A stretch of DNA of 64,000 nt, taken from positions 29,581,368 to 29,645,367 of the forward strand of contig NC_072791.1 of the NCBI RefSeq assembly GCF_028583425.1, read 5' to 3'. This document shows positions 23,361 to 33,701 of the stretch, piece by piece. The notes under the pieces were generated by a model. It searched no databases, was not told the DNA's origin, and was given only the letters and a program-made list of their open reading frames with translations. The position numbers and the translations under genes are program-made. Position 1 is the stretch's first letter; every line of letters begins with the position of its first letter. This DNA is from Eublepharis macularius (taxonomy: Eukaryota; Chordata; Lepidosauria; Squamata; Eublepharidae).

Positions 23361-25025
23361 CTCCTGGACCCCTCCACCTACAAAAAACTAAAACGAGATC
23401 CCACTTGCAAAATCACCAGGCTAACAAATGCGCTGATCAAGAATTCCTCACTACATCCCGACACGCACAGAAAACTATGCAAGACTGAAGCACAGCCACC
23501 TAGACTATATGGACTCCCCAAAATACATAAGGATTCAGTCCCACTCCGACCCATTGTGAGTGCCATTGGTTCACCGACATATGAATTAGCTAGACATCTG
23601 GCCGATCTCCTGCAGGACCACATCGGGAAAACCTCGTCTTACATCAAAGATTCAGCAGATTTCATCAACAAAATCAGTTCTCTGAAACTCAATCCACAAG
23701 ACATACTTGTCAGTTTTGATGTTGTATCCCTGTTTACCAAGGTTCCAGTAAAAGACACTATTGCACTTATTAATCAGATTTTCCCAGAGGATGTAACAGC
23801 CTTATTCCACCATTGTCTGACAACCAGTTACTTCCAGTGGGACAACGAATTCTATGAACAGATGGATGGGGTGGCCATGGGGAGCCCACTCAGCCCAGTT
23901 ATAGCAAACTTCTACATGGAACATTTTGAAAAAACAGCTCTAGAATCAGCACCCCACAAACCTAGTGTATATTGTGGATGATACATTTATCATTTGGAGC
24001 CATGGGGAGGAAGAATTGATGGGGTTTTTGAATCATCTCAACAACATCCACCTGAACATACAATTCACAATGGAGAAAGAAATCGAGGGAAAACTGTATA
24101 CCTTGGTCATCCGCAAAGCAAACTTTCAGTTAGGTCACAAGGTCTACAGGAAACCAACTCACACTTACACAAAAACTCCAATCACCACCCCCGACAGAAA
24201 AGAGGCATAATGAAAACATTAGTGGATCGTGCAAGACGGATATGTGAGCCGCACTTTCTCAATGAGGAAATTAACCATCTAAACCACGCACTTCAGGCAA
24301 ATGGCTACTCCAGAAATGAAATCCGAAGAGCAATCAAACCCAGGATGAATCAAACAACCAAGGAAAATCAGTCTCCTACAGGAAAAGTGTTTTTGCCATA
24401 TATCAAAGGAATTACTGATCAGATGGGAAAGCTTATGAAAAAGCATAACCTTCAAGCAGTATTCAGACCCACCCGAAAAATACAACAGATGCTACGATCA
24501 GCAAAAGACAGTAGAGACCCGCTCACCTCTGCAGGAGTATACCGTATACCCTGCAGCTGTGGACAAGTTTACATCGGGACCACAAAGCGTAGCATCCAGA
24601 CAAGAATAAAAGAACATGAAAGACACTGCAGACTTGGACAACCTGAAAAATCAGCAGTGGCTGAACATAGCCTAACTCAAACAGGGCACAGTATCTTATT
24701 CCAGGACACCAAAATACTGGACAACACTTCCAACTACTTTGTCAGACTGCACAGGGAAGCCATTGAAATTCACAAGCATAAGCAAAACTTCAACAGGAAA
24801 GAAGAAACCTTAAGAATGAACAGAGCATGGTTTCCAGTTCTGAAAAACACCAGGCTAACAAAACATTCTATCCCCGACAATAGCCCTGCAGAGAAGATTA
24901 GCACATCAAGTACCAATCCATATGCAAAAGAACCTCCTCAGGATACAGTGAAGCCTCCCGCCATTAGCATTACACACCCTGGGAAACTCTCTCAGGATGA
25001 CTCAGCTCAACCCCACCCCTCCTGA
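23361..25025 (+). pseudogene. PLE reverse transcriptase/GIY-YIG endonuclease, frameshifted
   Basis: Three successive frames reconstruct by motif order as a PLE polyprotein. The first, open from about 23361 to 23981, holds YKKLKRDPT, YGLPKIHK, motif A (LVSFDVVSLFTKVP) and motif B (GVAMGSPLSPVIANFYME). A frame change near 23960 leads to the catalytic motif C (YIVDDTFIIW), open to 24210. A second frame change near 24165 opens the last frame to the stop at 25023-25025. That frame holds a Cys/Lys-rich linker and the GIY-YIG nuclease (GVYRIPCSCGQVYIG, about 24534-24578, then RIKEHERH). RT copies RNA primed at a nick made by the nuclease. The N-terminal RT portion is missing, so the copy is truncated as well as frameshifted. 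Confidence 0.85.
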
Positions 25026-25082
25026 GTAGATACAAATGACCTACATCTTTTCCACACTGTGACACTGAGAGATCTCTGTCTT

Positions 25083-25148
25083 TTGGTGCTACACCTCTGA
25101 AGATGCCAGCCACAGCTGCTGGCGAAACGTCAGGAACTACAATGCCAA
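25083..25148 (+). ncRNA. Candidate hammerhead ribozyme in the PLE 3' region
   Basis: The core CUGAAGA (25097-25103) is followed by helix II GCCAGC/GCUGGC (25105-25110 with 25118-25123), then GAAA (25124-25127) and C-GUC (25128-25131). Cleavage is predicted after C25131. Helix I pairs CCU (25094-25096) with AGG (25132-25134), and distally UUGG (25083-25086) with CCAA (25145-25148). Helix III would be only AC/GU with no loop, so a monomer should be weak and a dimer favoured, as described for other minimal PLE hammerheads. One extra U (25104) sits before helix II. The copy at 48230-48290 has an identical module. Confidence 0.65.
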
Positions 25149-25213
25149 GACCACGGCAATACAGCCCGGAAAACCCACAACAACCAAGGACTATTGTGTT
25201 TTCCTGCAGCTGT

Positions 25214-26796
25214 CATTCTTCTTCTTTTTTTTTTTATAAAGTTTTTATTTTTCAATATCTAACATACAAAACTACAATAACAGTAACTACAAAAGACTAC
25301 AATAGCACAAGGGAAGGGAAAGAAGGGAGAAAAAAGAGAAGGGGAAGGGGGGGTGGAAAAAAAGGGGAAGGTAACCTACAAACCCTAAACACTACACTTC
25401 AATGCTTTCCCTTCATACTGCCATAATAAAAAAATAGCTTAATAAAGTAGTGACGGAGTGGTTGATCATACAAATTACAAATTACAGTTCAAATTAAATC
25501 TTTTTCCCTCCCCTGGGCCTCGGACGCAGTTCTCGCTGAGCAGCTACCGCCGCAGCGCTCGTTGCCTCCCCCCTCCCTTCAGGCTTCGGATCCTCTTCTC
25601 TTTGCTTCGTGTCTGGTCCAAATTCTGGATTTTTATCCACAAAATCCCTTAGCTGGTCTTCCGAATTAATCTTGAAAGCTTGATCTTTATTACTAAATCC
25701 GATTCCTTCCGGGAGTAGCCATTTGTACTTTATGTCACGTTCCCTCAAAAGAGCTGCCAACTTCTTGTACTTAAATCTTCTCTTCCGAACTAAAAATGGA
25801 ACATCCTTCAATATCTTGACTTTATTTCCCAGAAAGTCCAACTCCGCATTGTATGAATTATATATGATACTGTCCCGGACCCTCCTAGATGAAAACTCAA
25901 TAACAATCTCACGAGGCAGCTGCCGCTTCATTGCATATTTTGAAGATGCCCGACGGACTCCCAAAATGGCTCTTTTCACTTCTTCTTTAGTTGCCCTCGC
26001 GGGTGTTGCTAAAAGTTCCGAGGCGAGATCCCACAAATCCTCATTTTCCTCCTCTTTTACATTCTGGAGACGCAAAATTGTCTGTGTTCGCTCCACTTGC
26101 AGTCCGATCAGCTGGTTTCCCACCAACTTTAACTCCCTGTTCGTTGCTCTCATAAGTGACGCACTTTCCCGGGCAGACTTCTCTGCCCCCCCCCCGCTGC
26201 TTCTTTAATGGCTTTCACATCGCTTTCAATTAAGCCCACCCTTTGATCTGTTTCATTCAGCTTGTCAACAAAGGGTTTTATGGCTTCCATAACCGCTCTT
26301 TTCACCAGTTCCTCAAGCGTCTCACCCCTCTGCAAGGCCGCCGTAACTGACTTGCAAAGAGCAGGACTCTGCTTTTTCGCTGCCATTTTAGGGGGGGGGA
26401 ACCGCCAATCTTCCGAGACTCTGCGAGGGGGGAAAAATCCGAGTCTTCTAACCTTCAGACCCCACCACTCCTCACATACGCTTGTAGTAACAGAAGGGAT
26501 TCGCTTACTTGCAGGCTTTCGCCTAATCCTGTTCCTTGCCGTTTTCCATGGCCCAGCAGCACACTAGGAGGCTCGTCTGCCGGCCTCCATAGGGACAAAC
26601 GGGCAATTTACCCCCTGCCTCGATCTGTCAGAGGGCTCTTCCCACCGCGCCCCGGACTCAGACTCCCTCCCTGAGAGTCTGGGGGCTAACCTTTGCAGAT
26701 CAGCCGCCCGGCCAGGCGGCTCAGCCGCTTCTTCCCGAACCTGCCGAGAGGAGCGTCCGACATGGCCACGAAAACAAAAACGAATCCATTCTTCTT
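25214..26796 (-). mobile_element. ORF1-only L1-like retroelement with TSD
   Basis: Direct repeats CATTCTTCTT (25214-25223, 26787-26796) bound a 1563-bp insert. On the minus strand it reads: GC-rich 5' region (26786 to about 26390), one ORF1-type frame (26386-25494), a short pyrimidine-rich 3' region, an AATAAA-type signal and an A-tail adjoining the TSD (25224-25240). The target on the minus strand reads CTT/AAGAAG, consistent with L1 endonuclease nicking. No reverse transcriptase is present, although the 3' tail and 5' region look complete. It therefore resembles mammalian HAL1 (half-L1) in layout. An internal deletion of a full L1 is the alternative. Confidence 0.65.
25494..26386 (-). pseudogene. 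L1 ORF1p-like RNA-binding protein, one frameshift
   Basis: About 297 codons in two frames. The first, from ATG at 26386 (MAAKKQSPALCKSV), contains a short heptad-like stretch (VDKLNETDQRVGLIESDVKA) typical of the trimerising coiled coil. It is thrown out of frame at a C-run (G-run in sense) near 26187-26199. The second frame (26153-25494) carries the RRM-like part (TILRLQNVKEEENEDLWD, then PREIVIEFSSRRVRD) and the C-terminal domain (LRERDIKYKWLLPEGIGF), in the order seen in L1 ORF1p. The end is basic (RELRPRPRGGKK). ORF1p binds element RNA and forms RNPs. Family length is about 300-340 residues, so it is near full length. Repair of the homopolymer would restore one frame, so it could be a recent loss or a sequencing artefact. 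Confidence 0.75.
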
Positions 26797-26817
26797 AAGG
26801 TAACGTGTTCCAATATG

Positions 26818-27022
26818 TTGCCAGCTGCCAGGGTTTCCTGGAGATCTCCTGGAATTACAACTGATTTCCAGACAGTGAAAATCTGTAGGAAATGGCTGCT
26901 TTGGGGAGTGAACTATATGGCATTATACCTCACTGAGGTCCCTTGCCTCCCTAAAGCCCGCCCTCTCTAGGCTCCACCCCCAAATCTCCAGAATTTCCCC
27001 GCTCAAAGTTGGCAACCCTAGG
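26818..27022 (+). repeat. hAT-type MITE (family A)
   Basis: It runs from TTGCCAGCTGCCAGGG to GTTGGCAACCCTA, with the internal 'ggagatctcctggaattaca' segment. The left terminus is eroded. Confidence 0.6.
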
Positions 27023-27312
27023 CCTGACCCAAGAACAGATCGTGAAGCCTGTGAACATGGGTCCCAGGCCTTTTGCAGTTTTACTGGTTTATGCATGCTC
27101 TTTTTTGACAGTGGGTCACCATACCAAGTCAATTTGGACTTGTGGGTCACTATACCAAAAAGGTTGGGGTGGGGGGGTCACTGTTTTCTTTGGGATTAGA
27201 GAAACATTCACCACTGTCATTTATAGCCATGGAATTACTACTGGAGGTTACCATCATCTCACCTTCTCATCAGAAGGCCAAAGATGCAACCTAATACTGG
27301 CTCTGCTCATCA

Positions 27313-27570
27313 CCCATTACCAGGGCTTTTTTTCAGGGGGAACGAGGGGGGAACAGAGTTCCGGAACCTCTTGAAAATGGTCACATGGCTGGTGGCCCCG
27401 CCCCCTGATCTCCAGACAGAGGGGAGTTGAGATTGCCTCGGAGGGCAATCTAAACTCCCCTCTGTCTGGAGATCAGGGGGCGGGGCTACCAGCCATGTGA
27501 CCATTTTCTCTGAGGGCAACCCACTGAGTTCCCCCACCTCTTTTCCCAGAAAAAAAGCCCTGCCCATTAC
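27313..27570. mobile_element. Non-autonomous hAT element with 8-bp TSD
   Basis: Perfect TSDs CCCATTAC (27313-27320, 27563-27570) flank a 242-bp insert that starts CAGGGCTTTTTTTC and ends AAAAAAAGCCCTG. Long inverted repeats centre on about 27436 (CCCCTCTGTCTGGAGATCAG and its complement). CAGGG ends plus an 8-bp TSD define the hAT superfamily. No transposase frame. Confidence 0.8.
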
Positions 27571-27647
27571 GTTGGTAGAGATTCTGTCTAGGGGCATTAC
27601 GATCAAGGGACCTCAAGGCCTGACACATCCTCTCCACCCCATCCTTT

Positions 27648-27835
27648 AGGCGAGCCAACTCCAGTGTGGGAAATTCTTGGAGGGTCAGAGATGGTGTCTG
27701 GGGAGGGCAAAGTTTGGGGGGGAAACGTATAGGGGAAGGAGTTCACTCAGCCGTAGAGTCGTTCCTCCGAAGTTGCCATTCTTCTGCTGATCTCTATGAT
27801 CCAGATATCAGTTGCAGTGATAGGGGAACTTCAGG
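27648..27835 (-). repeat. hAT-type MITE (family A), diverged
   Basis: 'gagccaactccagtgtggga' then 'attcttggagggtcagagat', ending near 'gataggggaacttcagg'. This matches family A read in reverse. Confidence 0.45.
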
Positions 27836-29262
27836 CCCTGTCTGGAGTTTGACAAAAGTACCTCACCCCTTAAACATCCAATATGACGAAGTGTTCTGCA
27901 GAACTTGCAAGCCTTTATACAGTTTTGTGTCGTTTGGGTTGGGTTGGTCTTCATACAAGTTACAGGATGGCCTTTGCCATTGTTGAGAGGCATTCTTCAC
28001 ATGCTCATGAGCACGCTCCACTTTATTCATCATACCCAAACTGTGCACCAGGCTGGGACTCTTGTTACAGCACTAGACATGGCTCTTAGTTCCTGCTCTG
28101 TCTGGTCCAACACCGGCACCCTGGAGCCAGGCAGGAGGCTGTTCTTCAGAACTGACATGCTTTCTGGAGTTTATACTGTTACAAGATGCTTTCAACCCTG
28201 TGCAGGCAGCAAAAAACAACAAGCAGATGTCCCTTATTATGGGCTGTGCTTGGCAGGAATGAATGATGACTTTGGAAGAGTTAAGCCACGTACTGCCTGT
28301 TGCCTGGCCTCCTCCTCGCTCACCAGAATCCATCCTGAGACCAATAAATTGAACTACATTCTTCCCAGAAAGCTAGCAGCTTGCAGTTGCTTACAAAGAA
28401 AATGACTCACAGGAGATCGGGCTCCTCGCTTTTGCTGTATTAAACAGCCCAGCCCTGTTTAATGACAGGAGGTGCCTCTCCTCTAGCCCCTTCTACACAA
28501 TGGAAGAGTGAGATCTTCGCGGGTAGGGGGGGGGGAGTAGATTTTGCAACCTGGCTCATTGTGCCTCTAGCAAATATACAATCTTTGATGGATTGGCATT
28601 ACTGAAGTTGTGCAGAAACTAGTGATTAGGCTTTAATTAAAGAAAAGGGCGCGGTTTACTAAAACACATGTAACAGCAGGGCAGACCTTTGATCAAAGTG
28701 TTGCATTTATTATTGTTCTCAGATTTATGCAGCGTTAATGGGGGTTACACAAAGGGCGTTGCAACATCTTTATATTATCCTACATCGGGTTGCCAATTAT
28801 TCCTTATGTTAAACACGGCCGTATTTTCAGGAGCCCAATACAAAGTGCCCTGGGTGTGCTTGCTGCACTATCTTTTACAACAGCTGGTTCAGTTTATATT
28901 TTATCCTAGCAACCCTTTAGAGTTTAGTGGACACCAGATTACAATCTGGCTAATGTGAGTTTACCAATTAACTGGAGATGGGTGTGTGTGAGCTGTGGCT
29001 ACCTCTTCCTGCTCTTTCCCAGGTCTTTTCCTCCAGCCTTCTCGTGTACCTTCAGTCAGTCAGATATGAAGTCCTGAAGAAGGACAGGTAGCTCATTGCC
29101 TTCTTTACCAGTGCAGTTAAAGGCAAGTGGGAAATACAAGAGAAGAGGGCTGCAATGTAGACAGAGCAAAAAAACAATGATGTGGTGGGAAGAATAACGG
29201 TTTTATTCAGTTATCCTGCTCCTACGCATTTTCTCCTAAAATTCTTCAAGGAGAATCTGTGT
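27836..29262. other. Unassigned putative intronic DNA
   Basis: Open frames at 27905-28405 (166 codons, +) overlap minus-strand frames and show no domain. I see no gene. The stretch near 28610-28690 looks unique and could be conserved noncoding DNA; untestable here. Confidence 0.35.
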
Positions 29263-29670
29263 TTGTTATGTGCCATCAAGTCTCTTCCAGCTTATGAATT
29301 ACTGATCTCCAAAACATCCTATCAGTGAATGCCCTCCAGAATGGCCTATCATTGATAGCCTTGCTCACATCTTGCTAACTGGCTGTGGCTTCCTTTATTG
29401 AGTCATTGCATCTCATGTTGGGTCTTTTCTCTTTTCCTACTGCCTTCTACTTTTCCTAGCATTCTTATCTTCTCCAGTGAGTCTTGTCTTCTCGTGGTGT
29501 GACTCAAGAATGATAGCCTCAATTTTGTTATTTTAATTTCTAGAGAGAACTCAGACTTGGGGGTAATCTAGAACCCACTTATTTGTCTTTTTTGGTGGTC
29601 CATGGCATCTGTAAAACTCTCCTCCAGCACCACATTCAAAATACTGAATTTTCCGTGTCTTGAAACCAAG
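29263..29670 (-). repeat. BovB (RTE) LINE 3' end, antisense
   Basis: It is collinear with 13925-14310 ('cttctccagtgagtcttgtc', 'cttttcctactgccttctac') and starts at the tail 'gttatgtgccatcaagtc'. Reading frames are broken. Confidence 0.65.
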
Positions 29671-31144
29671 GTCCACTTCTTGTGACAGGCATTAAAAGAA
29701 AACAAATATTTCATTCAGGAGGTATTCACTCTTCCTTGCACCTACCTTGCAGAAGTGTTGGGGGTGAGATACACCAGTGAAAACCCCAATATAGAACCAT
29801 CAAGGAGATAAAGAGTGGGAAAAGACCATAAAACAGACACACAAAGACTGTATATGTGCAGCGGGCAGTGGGAGAACTCGCCCGGATGAGAAGAACAGAG
29901 GCAAAAGTTTTACCCGGCAAACCGGTCAGCTGGTGAGGCCAGAACCAGGTTGCTTTACCCCAGCACGAACTTTCAAGGCACTAGGCTGATGAAATAGGTT
30001 GTTATACTTGAAAGCATTCTTCGTCTCCTTATTTTAAGGGCTCACCTCCCTGGGAACTGACAGCACATCCGACATTTTATTACCAAAATGGATGATTAAG
30101 AAGTTCCTCCCAACCCTGAAATACCACATTGCAGGGGACAGTGTGTCCCTTTTGTTGCATATTTTGTAATCCACTTAATGACTTTAAAGGTTTTTATCAT
30201 ACTTGTAATCCCTCTTGGGACCTGGAGAGAAAGGCAGATTATGTAGAAAGGTGAACTAAATAATAACAATAACAATATTTCTGAGGACGTGCTGTTTCCA
30301 AGATTTCAGAAAGTTCTATAAACCTGCTTATACCTTACTAGAGAAAAGGGGACCATTCCTGACTGAATGTATGTTCTGACATAAAAGATTTGGTTCAAGA
30401 TGTACGTTTTGATTTTATTTATTGGGAGTGTTGGCATATATGGGCATTGCCAATTTCTCAGTGTTCTGCTGTAGTGAATTCTATGAACATACCCTGCAGA
30501 TCATTTTTAAAGGAGAACAGGGTTTTGGAATGAGTTCCATGAATTACTTGGAAGTAGCCTAAAAAGAGCCTTTCTGACCCAGAAGCTCTATCCTGTCATT
30601 CCAGAAAGCCTGGGAGATGGAATGCCTCAGAAATGGCACTCTGTCCCTGCTCAGTGGCAATCTTCTTTCTATATTTCAGATGCAAAGCAAATAAGCCAGC
30701 TTGAGGATGGGCAATTGAGACCAAATTCACACATGCCACTGAACAAGAACTTTTCAGCTCTTCTCCAGCTGTTATGAGGCACATGTGAAGAAACAGAAAG
30801 GCCGCTTTTAAAGGGGCTTGCTTCAGATTTCTGAATGGATCAGTGTCTATGCAGGAAGATTGACTTGCAGTAACGTTTCAGTCTTCCTATACTTTATAGC
30901 CCGTGATTTACGATGTAAAGGTCCATTTCAAATTATGATGCTCAAAGCCAGCAAACCTCTTCCTTGGTGAAACCCAACCTGAAACTATCACCCAAGTGAA
31001 CAGATCTTTGCATTCTCCAGCTCGGTCACAGCAATCACTAGTATTGCCAAGAGACCTGGAGAAAAAGTGACCTGTCCCTTTAACAGAGGCGCAATGAGTG
31101 GAAATGGGCCATTGACATGGAGGTAAATCACATGACCTGGTAAA
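29671..31144. other. Unassigned putative intronic DNA
   Basis: About 30140-30285 resembles the AT-rich tail of an L2-like LINE, ending AATAATAACAATAACAATA. Nothing else is recognised. Confidence 0.35.
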
Positions 31145-31400
31145 GACTATCTTATTTATTTATTTACATTTTTTTATAGTCTGCCTTTCTCACTGAGATT
31201 CCGGGTAGATTACACAGTGCAAGTGAATGCCATCAACAGGATAACACATTTAATAACAGAACAATTAGGATTACAGAAATCTGAAAAAAGCATAAGTATT
31301 AAATGTATTAAAATATTAAATAGTGCAGAAAATGGTATTACATAAGTAGAAATATGATGCAGTGAGAACAAGGTAATGCATATAGCAATAGATAATGCAT
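31145..31400 (-). repeat. Dispersed AT-rich repeat fragment
   Basis: 'atagtctgcctttctcactg' then 'tagattacacagtgcaagtg' is a common reptile repeat 3' end in antisense. Class uncertain. Confidence 0.35.
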
Positions 31401-31413
31401 GTTATATTCCAGG

Positions 31414-31762
31414 GTTCCCCAATATGGCACCCACTGAGTTTTTCAGAAAGTGGGCAGGGTTTTTGTCAGGCAGGGCTGTACTCATTCAAATGAAAGAATT
31501 TTCCACAGCTGCAATAACAGGCAGCCACTGATGGATCAAGAGAGGCTTTCCTTAGTCAGCATGTGGTTCCATTCCCCCTTCAGGCATCTTTCTTCCCCAG
31601 AAGTATGAAGAAGAGGTATTGTGTTTGGCCCCACCTCTCGTGGAAGCCATTTTGGGTTTGGCTCTGCCTCCTCTGGCAGCCATTTTGGGGAGGTGCTCAC
31701 CATCCCCTCTCAAAATTCCAAAGGTACTCAGAGGCCCAAAAAGGAGAGCCCTGTTGATGCAC
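31414..31762. repeat. Likely hAT-derived element
   Basis: It begins CAGGGTTCCCCAATATGG and ends near AAAAAGGAGAGCCCTG. The ends are of CAGGG...CCCTG type, with 'gccattttggg' repeated inside. No matching 8-bp flanks were found, so it is degraded. Confidence 0.4.
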
Positions 31763-32339
31763 AGTAGTATAAATCACAGTCCCATTCCCTTCCTTAAAGC
31801 ATCTTCCTGAACCATAATGTTGTAATCTAGTCTTACTACGTTTATAAAAACACCCTCACAAACAATTCTGCTTTACATAGTTTGTCTCCTTGAAAGGGAC
31901 AGGATATTTTTCTCCAGCCTTGTTGGCCGCCCTGATCACAAGGAATAATTTATCATGGGCTTTGGGGAAAAGGACGGAACAAACTTTGCTCCAAATTCAA
32001 TGAGGCTTTTTGGGGAATGCTGCAAGAATTCTTTTGTTATCCTGCCAATTTGATTCCCACAGGAGAAACTGGGAACCGTGCGATTGGATGGCATGTCTCA
32101 CTCCCTACTAATAAGAACTGCTGTTTGTTATTTTGGAAATGTTTGGAGAAGAAATTTTTGGAGGATAAAATGTATAATTCCAGTAAATCAATGGACATTG
32201 GAGTGGTTTAATGTTATTTGCGTATTATGTGTGTTATGTCTAACTTCTGTAAATCTGCATGGTAAATTCACCAAGGTTTTAATGTAATCAGCAGTGCTGT
32301 GAACTTGGTTTTGATTTAAATAGCAGATAGTTCCTGTGT

Positions 32340-32415
32340 GTGTTTCCTTGAAAGTAAGTCCCACGGATGTCAATGGGATTTATAACTTAAGTAATTACTG
32401 TCAGGATTGCGTCCT
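32340..32415. repeat. Short MITE-like remnant (family B)
   Basis: 'agtaagtcccacggatgtca', then 'atgggatttataac' and 'caggattgcgtcc'. Relatives are at 35605, 46600 and 57690. Confidence 0.35.
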
Positions 32416-32674
32416 TCATTTCTTGCTCCTGTTTGCCCATCTCTTGAATGCTATATAAGTAGCTCTACAGCGTACAGTCTACAGGCTGTAGAGTCTCCAG
32501 GCTAAGGCTTTGTTCACATGATAGCTTTCCATTTCATAGGTGGGGAATAACTTAAGTAACCTTAAGAGGGTATTATTTTGAAGAAAACATATATTAAATA
32601 AATCTGTATTCTGAGTCTACAAACTCTGCATATGTTCATTTCCCTCTAGGAATGGGAAAGAAGGGTCTGCTTTG

Positions 32675-32875
32675 ACAAGCTATTCCATAGCTATCTGTCT
32701 TGTGCATTTTAATCCCAATCTTCCCCTAAGGAGCTCAGGGTGGCATATATGGCACTCCCTCCTTTTTTACTTCACAGTCACCCTGTGAGATAGGTTAGGT
32801 GAAGAGGGAGTGACCGGTCCAAGGACGTTCAATGGCAGAATGACAATCTGAATATCCTACTCTGACATTCCAGCC
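32675..32875 (-). repeat. tRNA-headed SINE, type 1, antisense
   Basis: The + strand shows 'ccctgtgagataggttaggt' and 'aaggagctcagggtggcata', the antisense tail-to-head order. The head is eroded. Confidence 0.55.
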
Positions 32876-32924
32876 AACATACACGGACCGGTTCTCTAAA
32901 AGTCCTTGTGTACTTAGCTTCTAA

Positions 32925-33150
32925 TTCAAGTGGTGTAGTGGTTAGAGAGTTGGACTAGGACCTGGAAGATTCCAGTTCGAATCCCCACTCTGCCATGGAA
33001 ACTTGCTGGGTGACCTTGGGCCAGTCGCACACGCAGCATAACCTACCGCACAGGGCTATTGTGAGGATAAAAGGAGAAGAGAACAATGTAGGCCGCTTTG
33101 GTCCATATTGGGGGGAAAGTAAGTGTAAACGAAGTAAATAAATAATCATG
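32925..33150 (+). repeat. tRNA-headed SINE, type 1
   Basis: The head 'gtggtgtagtggttagagag', B box AGTTCGAATCC (about 32974), 'gggtgaccttgggccagtcg' and an A-rich AAATAAATAA end. Well preserved. It lies head to head with the antisense copy upstream. Confidence 0.7.
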
Positions 33151-33167
33151 ACTCATAATAAATATTT

Positions 33168-33631
33168 AGTAGCACCAGGGGTCATTTCATAGAAAAAGAA
33201 CTGCAGGAGCTCATTAGCATAACTCATTAACATATGCCACACCCCTTGACATCACTGGAAGTGTGTCATTGACACAACTGATTTGCATATGCCACACACC
33301 CCTGACATCACTGGTGGGAGGCTTTATCTCCCTCCAGAGGAATACAGATATGTATTACTAGAGCTCTTCTGGAAGATGACAATCAACAGATAACAATCAA
33401 AAGATATCAATAACAATCAAAAGATGACAATAAAAAAATAACCTCAGAGGAAAAAAGTCACTACACAGTGTAATACACACTAAAGAACAACCCTGTCCTT
33501 GCAGTGGCAAAGATCAAACTGAGAGAGAGGTCCTTTCAGTGGGCTTAGACTGCAGTAACTTTGCTTAAAATTGCACTGTAAGTCACAACTATACAATCCT
33601 CTCTCTCCCTCCCACCCCCACTCTCTCCCTC

Positions 33632-33701
<70 letters not shown>

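Larger units (their letters stand above)
23258..25197 (+). mobile_element. Penelope-like retroelement insertion, 12-bp TSD
   Basis: Direct repeats AAGGACTATTGT at 23258-23269 and 25186-25197 bound a 1916-bp insert. It contains, in order: an inverted copy of its own 3' end (23270-23355), a 5'-truncated reverse transcriptase plus GIY-YIG endonuclease frame (about 23361-25025), a hammerhead-like module (25083-25148) and the 3' terminal sequence. RT with a C-terminal GIY-YIG nuclease is diagnostic of PLEs. The inverted 5' arm ends in about 30 nt (through GTCGAAGGCTTTCACGG) absent from the 3' arm, so the arms are asymmetric. Two frameshifts make it non-autonomous. Confidence 0.85.

Noticed and set aside
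24279..24485. 68-codon minus-strand frame inside the PLE
   Set aside because: Antisense shadow of the PLE endonuclease-containing frame.
25311..25371. G-rich purine tract as a possible quadruplex or regulatory site
   Set aside because: It lies in the 3' region of the L1-like insertion and is best explained as part of that element.
27905..28405. 166-codon plus-strand frame
   Set aside because: No domain, repeat-adjacent, overlapped by minus-strand frames, and lacks splice context.
32675..33150. Head-to-head SINE pair as a functional inverted repeat
   Set aside because: The two copies are diverged and lack shared TSDs; two independent insertions explain them.
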